A DNA stretch of 64,000 nt from Heterobasidion occidentale (GCA_039111635.1 JBCAQO010000002.1:2604001-2668000); one strand, 5' to 3'. Counted from the stretch's first letter, positions 12,601-23,757 are shown. Translations and numbers: made by a program. Notes: generated from the sequence alone by a model not told the origin.

Positions 12601-13074
12601 CGGGGCCGACGTGGGGGCCGAGGGGGAGCTGTACGAGGATGCCGCTGACTGCGTCGTCGTCGTTGAGCTTGCGGACGACGTCGACGATGTGCTCGACGGG
12701 GGCGTCGGCGGGGAGGGCGATGTGGTTGAAGGCGATGCCGACCTCCTCCGCGGCGCGGGTCTTCATGCGGACGTAGACGGAGGAGTCGGGGCGGGCGCCG
12801 GCCTGGATGATGGCGAGCTGGGGCTGGAAGCGCGGGTGGGCTGCCTTGAGCGCGGCGATGCGGGCTGCGACGCCATCGCGGATGGACCTGGAGGGGCGGT
12901 GAGCGGTCGCGTGGGCAGAAAGGACAGGCAGACGTGCTTTGCGAGTGCGGTGCCGTCGATGAGGGACGCGGCGGGCGAGGAGGCAGAGGCCATGGTGCGA
13001 GGAAGCGCGGGGGATAAGGAGCGGGCAGCGGTCGGGCGCAGGCTGGCCCGCGTTATCATCGTCATCTGGCGCAT
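9666..13074 (-). CDS. ADE3: C1-tetrahydrofolate synthase (trifunctional)
   Basis: Combines methylene-THF dehydrogenase, methenyl-THF cyclohydrolase and formate-THF ligase, supplying one-carbon units for purine and thymidylate synthesis. Exons: 13074-12938, 12887-12549, 12493-12256, 12206-11517, 11468-11411, 11358-11309, 11258-10375, 10298-9994, 9940-9773, 9721-9666. The dehydrogenase/cyclohydrolase domain shows [11 protein letters not shown], the NADP-site block [17 protein letters not shown] and [13 protein letters not shown]; the ligase domain shows the P-loop [55 protein letters not shown] and [14 protein letters not shown]. The ending ESGRVVGLF is complete. The first Met at 13074 adds a 27-residue leader rich in Arg and Ser and free of acidic residues before a second Met (12993), so mitochondrial and cytosolic forms may both arise. 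Intron 1 (12937-12888) begins with GC. The gene may correspond to yeast ADE3 or MIS1. Confidence 0.95.
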
Positions 13075-13452
13075 GCTGCTGCCTCTCTGTTTGCGTCCGT
13101 TTGCGCTCTGATTGTCGGATGTCCGTGCCCCTCCGTGCCAACTAGTACGTCCTGCGCTGCGAGTGTCCGGGCTGCCCGTGCGTGCGTGCGAGCGTGCGAG
13201 TCGTCGTCCCAGACCCAGATGTCTGTGCCCCGCCCGCCAGCGGCCGCCTTGGCCCACAAAAAATAAAATTCAAAAAACAATCGGCCGCGCACGTGCGCAG
13301 CACGCGACCGCGCGCCCCGAAAGTTTTGCGTGCGCCTTCGTTCGGCCACTCGCTCCTGCCTCGGTGTCACCCACACTCAGCCCCTCGCTCGCTCGCTCGC
13401 TCTCCCCGCCCCCGCCTCCGCCCCTCCCGCCGTCCCCCGCCCCCGCACAACA
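13075..13452. other. Bidirectional promoter between C1-THF synthase and mitochondrial GrpE
   Basis: About 0.38 kb separates two divergent start codons (13074 - and 13453 +). The right part is strongly pyrimidine-rich on the plus strand (CTCGCTCGCTCGCT near 13385, then CCCGCCCCCGCC), as often found just before fungal start codons. No TATA box is obvious. Confidence 0.5.
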
Positions 13453-14312
13453 ATGAGCCGCGCACACGCAATGCACGTCTTCCGCGCAGCCACCGCTTCC
13501 CTGTCGTCGCGCGCCGTCGCCCGCGCCTCCGTCGGCGCCGTGCACCGCAGAGCCGCCGTCGGTCAGCGCTCGTACACCGACGACAAAGCGCCGGCCAGCG
13601 ACAAGGGCCAGGGCCAGGCAGAGGCGGCCGACGGCGCCGCGGCGGAAGACGGTCCCTGCGCCGCCGTCGAGAAAAAGCTCAAGGCCAAGGAGGAAGAGGC
13701 CGTCGACCTCACCGTGCGCATCTCTCTCCCTCCCTTTACCGCCCCGCCTTGATGCTGACGCGAATTCTTGTTTCGCTCGCAGGGTCGCCTGCGCTATCTC
13801 CAGGCCGACTTCCTCAATCTCCAGCGCAACGCCGCGCGCGAGAAGGAGCAGACCCGCGACTTTGCCGTCTCGCGCTTCGCTGGCGACCTCCTCGAGACCG
13901 TCGACGTCCTCGCCCTCGCTCTCAAATCCGTCCCCCAGTCCCTCGTCTCCTCCCCCCCATCCCCACCACCTCCATCAGACCAGCCCGCCACCCCGTCGTC
14001 GTCGTCGTCGTCGTCATCATCGTCATCGTCACCGAACCCCCAAATACAAAGTCCCCCGCGGCGCACCTCCAGGAGCTCTACACGGGCGTCGAGATCACCC
14101 ACCGCCTGCTCCTCCAGACGCTCTTCAAGTACCAGATCAAGCCCTTCGACCCCACCGGCGACACGTTCGACCCCAACCGCCACGAAGCCCTCTACCAGGC
14201 GCCCATACCGGGCAAGGAGCCCGGCACCGTCATCGACTGCCAAAAGACCGGGTACATGATCAAGGACAGGGTCCTGCGCGCCGCCCAGGTCGGCGTCGTC
14301 CAGGAGTCGTGA
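13453..14312 (+). CDS. MGE1: Mitochondrial GrpE nucleotide exchange factor
   Basis: Matrix nucleotide-exchange factor for mitochondrial Hsp70, needed for protein import and folding. Exon 1 13453-13713 starts MSRAHAMHVFRAATASLSSR, an Arg/Ser/Ala-rich presequence, then a charged linker ending in EKKLKAKEEEAVDL. Exon 2 (13783 to about 13944) carries the coiled-coil block RYLQADFLNLQRNAAREKEQ and FAVSRFAGDLLETVDVLALAL. The last exon (14052 or 14073 to 14312) has ELYTGVEITHRLLLQTLFK, FDPNRHEALYQAPIPG and KDRVLRAAQVGVVQES, the GrpE beta-domain signature. The second intron lies in a low-complexity region: donor GTCTCC at 13945 with acceptor at 14051 (joining SVPQSL to SPAAHLQ) is best supported, 14072 is the alternative. 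A GTC/ATC microsatellite (13994-14030) fills this intron. The 3' end faces the PheRS gene 134 bp away. Confidence 0.9.
13994..14030 (+). repeat. GTC/ATC trinucleotide microsatellite
   Basis: Eight or so consecutive GTC triplets followed by mixed ATC/GTC triplets, inside the second intron of the GrpE gene; purely intronic on the model given. Confidence 0.8.
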
Positions 14313-14445
14313 TCTCGACGGCGGCGGCGGAGGAGGAGGGAGTCGGGCGTGTTCTATATATTGCATTAGAGGACGACGGACAGGGCCCGGGGTGGGCGTC
14401 GACGACGCGTAGCGTAGCAACTATTATTTAATTTCCCTCGCCTCA

Positions 14446-15923
14446 TCAACGAATCTCAACTCCCAGCTGCTCTCTCAGGCGTGATTCCACCTGCTGGTGC
14501 AGCTCGTTGACCTCCTCGCTGACCAAAGACCTGCGCGCGGCGCGTCAACAGGGCAAATCGAAGGGCGCGGGGGCGCGTCGCTCACCTGTCCATCGAGCGG
14601 TAGTTCACCCGGACGGCCATGCTGTCGCGCTTCGTCTTTGGGTGCGTGAACCTGTCGAGCTGTGGGGGACGATCACGCGCTGTCACGCCGCACGCGAGGG
14701 AAGCGAGGACTCACGATCGCGACGTCCTCCGCCAAGTCGCCGACGACGTCGCGGACGAGGTCGTACACGTCGTTGTCGTGCACGCCGCCGTCGGGGGGCT
14801 GCCAGAAGCTGACGTCGCGGTAGCTCGCGGGGTACTTCGAGTACGGGCGGAAGGTGCCGAACTCGCCCGCGGAGAACTGCGAGAGGAAGCGCGGGTCGCG
14901 CGACCAGAAGAGGCGGATGTCGGGGATGGAGCAGAGGATCATGGCGATGCGCTCGAGGCCGAGGCCGAACGCCCAGCCCATCTTGTCCGCGACCTCTGTG
15001 CGCGCAACGGGTGAGCAGGGGACATACATGCGCGGGTTGCGGTGGGACGTACGGGCGCGGTCGAGCGTCGACTGGAGGACGACGCCGCAGCCGAGGATCT
15101 CGAGCCACTTGCCGCGGAAGAAGACCTCGACCTCGAAGCTCGGGGTCGTGAACGGGAAATACGCCTCGATCCAGCGCACGCGGAGCGGGTCGGCGGCGGT
15201 CGCGCGCGCGAGGCCCGCGAAGAGCGCGTAGAGGAGGCCGTTGAGCGAGAGCTTGAGGTGGCGCGCGACGAGGGCGGCGCGGCGCGGGTCGTGCGCGCGC
15301 TGGGCGGGGTTCGTCGCGGACACGTGGGGCACGTCCGTGATGGCGATGTTCGCGGCGGCGAGGGCGCGCTCCATGCGCGTGCAGTCGTCCTCGAGCGCGC
15401 GCGCGCTGGCGGGGTCGGCGCCGAAGAGGCGGGCGCCCTCCATCTGGTGGAAGACGGGGTAGTGGGAGGCGTCGATCTCGTCGCGGCGGTAGACGTCGGC
15501 GGTGAGGAGCCAGCGCGGGGCGCCGCTGCGGAAGGTGTCGACCTCGTGGGCGGAGGTGTGGGTGCGGAGCATGAGCGCGCGGTTGACGTAGTACGAGTCG
15601 GTCTTGGCGCGCCCCGGGTGGTCGGCGGGGAAGGAGAGCGAGTCGAAGTTCTGGTAGGGCGTGACGAGCGGGGAGGCGGGGGAGAGGTGGGCGTAGTCGG
15701 CGAAGTGGTGCTCGATGCGCGTGCGGAGGGTGCAGAGGGGGTGGCCGGGCTGCGCGTGGAGGGCCTGGCCGAACTTGGAGACGATGGAGGGCGTGATGTT
15801 CGTGTACGCGTCGGTGGGGTACGACTGGCCGAGGATGGAGATCTGCGCGGGCGCCGTGCTCTGGTGCCGACGCAGAGCCGGCGTCGCTCGACGGGCGGCG
15901 AGGTGCAGCAGCGGCGGGTGGCC
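14446..15923 (-). CDS. MSF1: Mitochondrial phenylalanyl-tRNA synthetase
   Basis: Monomeric mitochondrial PheRS, charging tRNA-Phe for organelle translation. Exons on the minus strand: about 15923-15053, 14995-14715, 14659-14586, 14530-14446. Class II blocks include QISILGQSYPTDAYTNIT, LSFPADHPGRAKTDSYYVN, the motif 2 region DEIDASHYPVFHQMEG, YFPFTTPSFEVEVFF, and motif 3 DKMGWAFGLGLERIAMILC followed by DIRLFWSRDPRFLSQF. The C-terminal tRNA-anticodon domain (FDX-ACB) spans the small last exons: DRFTHPKTKRDS, VNYRSMDRSL and EEVNELHQQ, ending LGVEIR. The presequence (LLHLAARRATPALRRHQS) reads in frame with the enzyme but contains no ATG; the only nearby ATG (15923) is in another frame, so a one-base error or an unseen 5' exon is needed. 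The start is therefore uncertain while the enzyme identity is not. Confidence 0.9.
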
Positions 15924-15990
15924 ATCGTCGTTGCTTCAAGCGTGCCCACGGCGCCTATGAATTGCCTAGTTGGGAAGCACTCCTCTTCCG

Positions 15991-16009
15991 CCACCACCAC
16001 CACCACCAC
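15991..16009 (+). repeat. CAC trinucleotide run between divergent start codons
   Basis: Six consecutive CCA/CAC units immediately precede the ATG at 16010 of the unknown nuclear-type gene and lie about 70 bp upstream of the PheRS start, in the shared promoter. Confidence 0.7.
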
Positions 16010-17515
16010 ATGTCCACCTCCAAGCGAATCCGCATTCCCAGTCTCAAGGCCAGAGAGGCCCTCTACCAGGTGCCTACACTCGACCACCACCACATCCTCA
16101 CCACGCTGACCGCCTCGGCAGGACCAGCCCGACCCCGCCCAGCCGCCCTCCGTCCGGCGCAAAGCCACAAAGCGGCGCGCCTCCGAACCCGCAGACGACG
16201 ACCTGTCCCCCCCCGCAGACGACTACGATGACCCGCAGCCGCACCCCCACAGCAAGCGCGCGCGCACGACAGAGTCGCTCGACGACGACATGGACGTCGA
16301 CATTGACGGCGACGGCGACCTCGCCGCGCTCGACGAGGATCCCGGCTATCTCTCCGACGCCGCCCACTCGAGCAAGCACGCCCGGCTGTCCCGCGCGTCC
16401 TCCGCCGCCTCGCAACGACGCGAGCGGCCCAAGAGCCGCAAGGAGCGCACCCCGTCGTCGCCGCCGCGCCCTCGTCCTCCAAGGGCCGGAAGAAGCCCCA
16501 CGTGGTCTACTCGGACGACGAGGACCCGTTCGAGGACGCCGTCGGGTATCGCGACGCCAAGGACGTCGACATCGACGACGAGGAGCCCGAGCCCGCCGTG
16601 AAGCGCCTCCCGACGGTGAGGCTGAAGCTGGGCAAGGCCGGAGGCGACTCAAAAGGAAAGGAAAAGGCCGTCAAGTCGGCCGCAAAGGCGAGGGAGGAGC
16701 ACACCCCTCCCGCGCCGAAGCGGGCGAAGCTCAGGGATCCCTCACCCGGAATCGACGAGCAGGACGCCGCGGCCGCCGCGCGCCCGCTGCGCCGGAGGCT
16801 CAGAAGGACGCAGGGCCCACGCCCCTGCCGTCGTTCAAGAAACACAAGCTGCCTCCGATCAAGAAAAACAAGCCGGCGGGCGCGAGCACCTCCTCCGCGC
16901 ACGCGAGCCAGGCGCCCGCGGCGAAAGCGCGGCCCAAGCCCGCCGAGGGCGCCAAGGCGGGCGAGGGGACCGAGGCGGACGACGGGCTGCCCGTGCTGAA
17001 GAAGCCGGCGCAGCGGCGGGGAACGTGGAGGTGGACCTGAGCAACAAGGACATCTACGCGTCGCTGTTCAAGAGCGTACGTGCCCCGCGGATGTTCGTTT
17101 CGCAGCTGACGGGCGCTCTTTCACGCAGGCGGGGGCGAGCACGCCGCGGTCGGGGCTGAACAAGAACCAGAAGGAGGAGCGGCGGAAGGAGCTGGACAGG
17201 ATGCGGGACGCGGATCGAGCGCGCCGCGCCGCGGAAGCCGTGAGCATTCTCGAGCGGGGGGCGTCTGATTCACAGCAGCCTGACGGGACGCGGACAGGAG
17301 CGGGCGTTCGACCTGCGGGGCAGTACGACAAGATCGCGACGTTCGTGGACCGGCTGGGGGCGCGGCGGAGCTCTGCGATGTGGCCGAACATTATGGCGGC
17401 GGCGTGGCGGTACGAGAAGGAGAAGGAGGAGAAGCGGCGGGAGCGGGACCGGGTGCGGGAGAAGAGCGTGAGGGAGCACGAGAACGGCGAGGTGGTGGAC
17501 GAGCGCGGGTCGTGA
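16010..17515 (+). CDS. Unknown charged, nuclear-type protein (frame breaks in sequence)
   Basis: No recognised family. Exon 1 16010-16069 gives MSTSKRIRIPSLKAREALYQ; exon 2 runs about 16121-17075, exon 3 17132-17239, exon 4 17298-17515. The product is rich in basic clusters (VRRKATKRRAS, KSRKERTP, KKHKLPPIKKNKP) and acidic runs (DDDMDVDIDGDGD, VVYSDDEDPFEDAV), typical of a nuclear protein. The most structured parts are VEVDLSNKDIYASLF near 17030, a helical segment KNQKEERRKELDRMRDADRA, and QYDKIATFVDRLGARRSSAM / AAAWRYEKEKEEKRRER at the end. Continuity requires one extra base at each of four places: the C run 16450-16453, near 16771-16785, the G run 17018-17021 and the G run 17317-17320. The last could instead reflect a misplaced intron. 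A divergent start codon for PheRS lies about 86 bp upstream. Confidence 0.65.
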
Positions 17516-17766
17516 GCGAGTCGCGGTGTACATTCTGGCCTGTCTGTCTGTTTGCAATACCGTCTGAGTGGACGAGCGCGGGTTGCAGTGTACATTCTGT
17601 ATTTCTACCTGGCGTGTCTGCACTGTGTCTGCACAACAACCATATCATACCCCCGATCTCAGGGATCTGTCACGGGATCAGGGCGGCGGTGGCGGTGCGG
17701 CTACCCCAAGTGTTGGATCATCGACCCGGCGGCAGCCACCGTGCGACCGTGACCTCTCCCTCGACC

Positions 17767-20700
17767 ATGAAATTCTACATCGACGACCTCCCCGTGCGCT
17801 CTCCTTCCCACCGTCCCCTGCGACTGCTCACCGACCCCGCCCACATAGATCGTCTTCCCTTATGACCGGATATACCCCGGTGCGTGACGCGTCTCGACGT
17901 GTGCGCGCGCTCGCGCTCACCGCCTCCCTCGTCACAGAACAATATGCGTACATGTGCGATCTCAAGCGCACCATCGACGCCACAGTAATTACCAGCGGCA
18001 CTTGCTCACACGATCCTCGCTCACTCGCGCTCCGCGCACACGCAGGGCCACTGCGTCCTCGAGATGCCCTCGGGCACCGGCAAGACCGTCTCGCTCCTGT
18101 CCCTGATCGTCTCCTACCAACAGGCGAGTCCTCCCGCGCTCTCTCTCTCTCTCGCGCGCCCCGCGTCTCACCTGCACCCAGTTCTTCCCCGTCAAGCGCA
18201 AGCTGGTCTACTGCTCCCGCACGGTCCCCGAGATCGAAAAGGCCCTCTCCGAGCTCAAGCGCCTCATGGAGTACCGCGTCGCCGTCGCAGAGTCCGACGA
18301 GGACCGCAGGAAGGAGCAGGCCTTCACCGGCATCGGCCTCACCAGCCGCAAGAACCTCTGCATACACCCCGAGGTGCGTCCTCCTCTTTCTCTCTCTCCT
18401 CCCGCCGCGCCCCCTCCGACCGCGCCCGCGGCAGGTGGCCAAGGAGAAAAAGGGCAAGGTCGTCGACGCGCGCTGTCGCGATCTCACAAACTCCGCCGTC
18501 TGCGAGAGGTCGCGGAACGACCCGGGCTCGGTCGAGACATGCAGCTTCCACGACGTGCGTCCCCCCTCCCTCGCGCTCCTTCGTCTGAGTCGCCCGCAGG
18601 TCTGAGCGCGCCCCGCTGCAGAACCTCGGCGACATGGAGGCCGGCCAGCTGATCCCGCCCGGCATATGGACGCTCGCGGACGTCCTGCAGAACGGGCGCG
18701 ACAAGGGCGTCTGCCCGTACTTCACCGTGCGCAGAATGGTACGCCCCCCACCACCCCCGCTCCCGCTCCCTCTCTCTTCCTCTCTCCGTCCCATCGCCCG
18801 TCTCTGCAGATGCCGTTCGTCGACATCGTGATCTACTCCTTCCACTACCTCCTCGACCCGAAGGTCGCCGAGCAGGTGTCGAAGGACATCTCCAAAGACG
18901 CCATCGTCGTCTTCGACGAGGCGCACAACATCGGTCCGTGCGCTTGTTTGGCGACGGGGTTTCACGCACGCACTCACGCACTCACTCACGCACGCACGCA
19001 CGCACGCGGTCCGCAGATAACGTCTGCCTCGAGTCTCTGAGCATCGACCTCACGCGGCCGATGCTCGACTCGGCCTCGCGCAGCGTCAACAAGCTCGCGG
19101 ACAAGATCGACGAGTGCGTCGCTCTCGCTCTTATTCCATGAAACGCCGCGGTCTCCGAACGCGCTCGCTGCACGCACAGGATCAAGCAGACGACGCGTCG
19201 AAGCTGCAGGACGAGTACGCGAAGCTCGTCGAGGGCCTGCAGGAGGCCGCTGCGGACGAGGACGCGTTCATGAGCAACCCGGGTGCGTACCCTTCGTCTC
19301 ATACGCACCGGCACATCTCACCGCATCCGCAGTGCTGCCGGAGGACCTGCTCACGGAGGCCGTCCCGGGCAACATCCGCAAAGCGGAGCACTTCGTCGCC
19401 TTCCTCAAGCGCTTCGTCGAGTACCTCAAAGTGCGTCAGCGTGTGGCGTTTCGCCATCCCACCCCTCGTACGACTGAATGACACACCTGGGCAGACCCGC
19501 ATGCGCGTGCTGCACGTCGTCGCCGAGACGCCGCTGTCGTTCCTGCAGCACCTAAAAGACATCACGTACATCGAGCGCAGGCCGCTCCGGTAAGCGCCCT
19601 CCCTACGCACGCGCCCCTTTGCGCCGGCTGCTGAACCCCCGCTCCCCTCGGCGGTAGGTTCTGCGCGGAGCGCCTGCAGTCGCTCGTCAAGACGCTCGAG
19701 CTGAGCCGCATCGACGAGTACGCGGCGCTGCAGAAGGTCGCGAGCTTCGCGACGCTCGTGGCGACGTACGAGAAAGGTGCGTCCCGCGGACGAGCCATCC
19801 CACCCCCCGCCTTCGCGCTGACGCGCCGCGCAGGGTTCCTGCTGATTCTCGAACCGTTCGAGACCGAGAACGCGACGGTGCCGAACCCGATCTTCCATTT
19901 CGTGTACGTCCGCGTTCTTTCATCTCCGTCGCGCCACAGACGCGCTCGCTCCCGACTCGTGCCGTGGCGCTGACATTGACGTTGACGGGCGGTGACAGCT
20001 GCCTCGACCCGGCGATCGCGATCAAGCCCGTGTTCGAGCGGTTCAGCAGCGTCGTGATCACGTCCGGGACGATCTCGCCGCTCGACATGTACCCGAAGAT
20101 GCTGCAGTTCACGCCCGTCGTGCAAGAGACGTACGCGATGACGCTCACGCGCAACTCGTTCCTCCCGCTGGCACGTCTCGCGTTCGCTTCTCACGCTCGC
20201 AGATGATTCTTATTCACATCTTGCGTTCCCATCGCCCGCAGGTGATCACGCGGGGCAGCGACCAGGTGGCGATCAGCTCGCGGTTCGAGGTGCGCAACGA
20301 CCCCGCGGTGGTGCGCAACTTTGGCACGATCCTCGTCGAGTACAGCAAGATCGTCCCGGACGGCGTCGTCGCGTTCTTCCCGAGCTACCTGTACATGGAG
20401 TCGATCGTCGCCGCGTGGAACGACATGGTGCGTGCACCGTCCTGTCCGCGCGTCCTCCGGCGCCTGCTGCTGAGAGCTTTGACGCGGCTAGGGGATCCTG
20501 AACGAGGTGTGGAAGCATAAGCTCATCTTCGTGGAGACGCCGGACGCGAACGAGACGAGCATCGCGCTCGAGAACTACCGCCGGGTGCGTCGCTCTGTCC
20601 GCGCTTCGTCGAGGCGGCGGCTGACACACGTTGCGTACGCGCTCCTTGCCAGGCTTGCGACAACGGGCGCGGCGCGGTCCTGCTGTCCGTCGCGCGGGGT

Positions 20701-21511
20701 AAGGTCTCCGAGGGCATCGACTTTGACCACAACTACGGGCGCGCGGTGATCATGTTCGGGTGCGTGCGTGCGCGCTTGCGCGTCTGTCTCTCTCTCTACG
20801 CGCGTATCGCGTTCTGAACGCTCGGTGTCGGCGCGACGCGTGCAGGGTGCCGTATCAGTATACGGAGAGCCGGATCCTCAAGGCGCGGCTCGAGTACCTG
20901 CGCGACGCGTACCGGATCCGCGAGTCGGAGTTCCTCGGGTTCGACGCGATCCGCAACGCGGCGCAGTGCGTCGGGCGCGCGCTGCGGGGAAAGACGGACT
21001 GGGGCCTGATGGTGTTCGCGGACAAGGTGCGCGTTCCGTCCCAGACCCTCTCGGGGTCTTTTTTTGTTTTTTTTGTTCTGTTTTGTCAACGGGGTTCTAA
21101 CGCGGAGGGACGGCCGCGGGGCAGCGGTTCGCGCGGGCGGACAAGCGGGCGAAGCTGCCGCGGTGGATCAACCAGTACATCACGGAGACGGCGGCGAACC
21201 TGTCGACGGACATGGCGCTCTCGCTGTCGAAGCTGTTCATGCGCACGATCTCGCAGAACGCGGGGGAGAACCTGACGGGGGTGTCGCTCTGGACGCTCGA
21301 GGACGTGCACAAGGCGCAGGCGGCGCAGCGGGAGGCGGCTGCGGAGGCGGAGGCGGCTGCGGCGCAGGTGGCGATGGAGCGGGCAGAGGCGGAGGCGGAG
21401 GGCGGGGGGATGATGGACGTGGACGAAGACGAGGACGAGGACGAGAACGAGTACGGGGACGGCGGGTTCTCGGACAGGATGTTGCGGGACGCGGGGATGG
21501 TGGACGGCTAG
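17767..21511 (+). CDS. RAD3: TFIIH/NER 5'-3' DNA helicase XPD
   Basis: ATP-dependent 5'-3' DNA helicase of TFIIH, acting in nucleotide excision repair and RNA polymerase II initiation. Twenty exons: 17767-17793, 17849-17879, 17938-17984, 18046-18123, 18182-18373, 18435-18554, 18622-18738, 18810-18933, 19017-19113, 19180-19282, 19333-19430, 19495-19589, 19658-19776, 19834-19903, 19999-20170, 20242-20427, 20492-20584, 20653-20759, 20846-21026, 21125-21511. Motifs in order: Walker [14 protein letters not shown]; four Fe-S cysteines in NLCIHPE, DARCRDL, ETCSFHD and GVCPYF; Walker [53 protein letters not shown]; and the motif VI block [19 protein letters not shown]. The C terminus ends in an unusual Ala/Glu-rich helix and an acidic tail ([16 protein letters not shown]). 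Introns 4 (18124) and 15 (20171) use GC donors. The frame is intact throughout. Confidence 0.97.
18963..19007 (+). repeat. CACG/CACT tetranucleotide tract in XPD intron
   Basis: Tandem CACG and CACT units fill most of the intron between the DEAH exon and the following exon of the XPD gene. Confidence 0.75.
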
Positions 21512-21631
21512 CTAGACGGCTGCTGCTAGTGGACACGATCGCGGCTGAATTTGTATATGTTATTTGTAGATGGAATAAAAATGCTAATGTGTACAAGATC
21601 GGGTCGTAATAACATCGAGCGCACGCAAAAC

Positions 21632-21969
21632 TCAGGAACAGGCGGGGCACTTGGCCGGGGTCTAGACCGCGGGTGAGATGGGGCGCGCAGGGGAGGAGGA
21701 AGGAGGAGGAGGAGAGACGGACCTCGGCGGTGACGATCCGGTCCGGCTGGCTGTATTTGGTCATCAGAGATGAGAGAGGTGAGATGGAGAGAGGGATCGA
21801 CGCACGTCCAATACCTGCGGCAGTGGCAGGCCTGGGTCTGGCCGCAGGTGGCTGGGTGGGACGCGCTCAGGAAGCAGGTCTGATCGCGACAGTCGATGTT
21901 GGTCTCCCCGGTGAAGATCAAGTGACCGCACGCCGTGCTCTTGGAGAAGCGCAGCTGTCGATGGCACAT
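21632..21969 (-). CDS. Small conserved Cys-rich protein
   Basis: About 73 residues with a dense set of cysteines and histidines, probably a structural zinc binder. Exons: 21969-21806, 21750-21723, 21661-21632. The product starts MCHRQLRFSKSTACGHLIF, continues TGETNIDCRDQTCFLS, SHPATCGQTQACHCRRYW, QPDRIVTAE and ends KCPACS. The paired C-x2-C ending, CGH and CHC patterns are visible directly, and I recall similar uncharacterised short proteins in other basidiomycetes (recollection, not checked). A CAG immediately before the ATG looks like an acceptor site, so there may be an upstream exon or an intron in the 5' leader within 21970-22500. Function unknown. The gene is tail to tail with XPD, 120 bp away. 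Confidence 0.65.
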
Positions 21970-23721
21970 CTGCACGGCACGGACGCGCGCCTGTGAGCGA
22001 CCGCGCGGCGGTGGCAAGAAGCGGCACGGGAACTCACGGTGGGAAGGGGAAAGGGACGGGGCGCGTCGGCGGAGGAGCGGGCAGGAGCAGGGTGGCGGTG
22101 ATCAGATGCAAGGCGTCGATGGGGCCGGCGGGGCGGAGAGAATCGGGGTTTATTAGGTTGGGCCGAGCAGCAGATCGAGGGGCTCGGGGCGGGGGGGGTG
22201 CGTTACTGGCAGAAGGCGCAGCTGCGCGGGGCGTGGGTTAGTCGCCCGGGGGTGGATTCGCGTGAGGGGCGATGCAGCAACAGCGATGGCACTCACCGAG
22301 GAGGGATCCACCGTCGGTGACTTTGCGTCGAGTGGATGGGGAGCCTGGGGAACTCCGCCGGGGGGTGTCTGGGGTTGAATTTTATACTGTCCTGCCCGCA
22401 CAATCCTGCGTAGGGCCATTTGGAACACGTCTGCCAGCCCCCCAAACCAACGCAGATCTTCCATCTTCCCTCCACACTCTCCCGCCTTTTTCACGTGCCC
22501 CGTCCGCTCAGCCCCGCCGCCCCACGGGGCATCTCAGATCATCCCCTCAGATCTCCTCTCCTCCGCCCAGAGGGCAGGCAGACGCCCGGCATTTCCCCCC
22601 CAGCGCGCGCGCCTCTCGATCGATCTCGCCGCGCCGTCTCCAATCCGGCAATAAAGTCCCTCGCACCGACTCCCTCGACACGTACACGTACTCGCGCACC
22701 CTGGCATGTCGCTTCCGCTCTGCTCCCCGTCGCCCCAGTTCCTCCATCGCGACGCAGACCAGCGGACATCTGCCCATCAGGCCGCATCACGTAGGAGCAC
22801 AGGCCCTCGTCCCCCGTCGCCCAGAAGGTGTCCAGCCTTGACCTGAACGACGACCATTATCTCACAGCGCCATCTGCCGCCCACGTCACGTCACGGCATC
22901 GTCATCCCCATCCTCTGACACCCCGGATAACCTCTGCGTTCCTGCAAAGGTTCCTTTCGACGCTTCCACTCGCGCGAACCCTCGCTTCCCAAACCTTTCC
23001 CATTCCTCGCTGTCTTCCACAACGCCCTCCTTCCCTCTGCTTCCCTTCCCTGCTCGCTCCTTCCACGCGCCCGAGTTTAGGCTTATTAGGCTTATCTGCA
23101 CGTCACACCCAGATCAGCAGCCGTCAGCCTCCAGCAACCGCGCCGTCCTTCGCTTCCTCTCCGGACGCCAGATCGCGCGAGCGCAGAGCAAGATCGCCCG
23201 CTGTCCCCACCCAGGTGACCGGCACCCGGTGACCCCGACGATCCCCCCGCCGTACCCGCCCGGCGCGCACGCAGGGGGGCGACACTGGGGCGACCCCACT
23301 ACGTCATCGCGTCAAACTCTGATTGCGCTCTCGCGACGAGATCACGCCGCCCCGCCCGCACCCAGTGTCCGGAGCCCCCGCGGCCCCTTCCCATCGATCG
23401 TCCTTGAACCTTACATCGCGCGCACGCGCTCGGCCGTGACGATACCATTACGAACAAGCCATCTCGACGCCCGCCAGATCGGGCGCCCTCGGTCGACGCG
23501 CTCGGAACCCTCGAGTCAGCGACCCCTCGGCACTTGTTCTGCGTCCTCGCGCTTTTGCATTGCTCACTAGCGCGTGACACCCGCGCTATCTCAGACAGTC
23601 AGCGGGGACGTCCGCCCCGCAGGCTTCTCCTTCACGCTCGCTTCTCTTCCTCCTTTGTGGCGTCCACGAACGTCTTCGGACGCGAGCCCTACGCCATCCA
23701 CGCATGGAACCGTCGACGACA

Positions 23722-23757
23722 CGTCGTCCGTCGTCCGTCGTCCGTCGTCCGTCGTCC
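23722..23757 (+). repeat. Tandem GTCGTCC heptamer repeat
   Basis: About five consecutive copies of a GTCGTCC-like unit in the gene-poor region; on the minus strand this reads GGACGAC. Confidence 0.8.

Noticed and set aside
22272..22841. Open frame of about 190 codons
   Set aside because: Arg/Pro/Ser-rich read-through of GC-rich DNA with no conserved block; the opposite strand is open as well.
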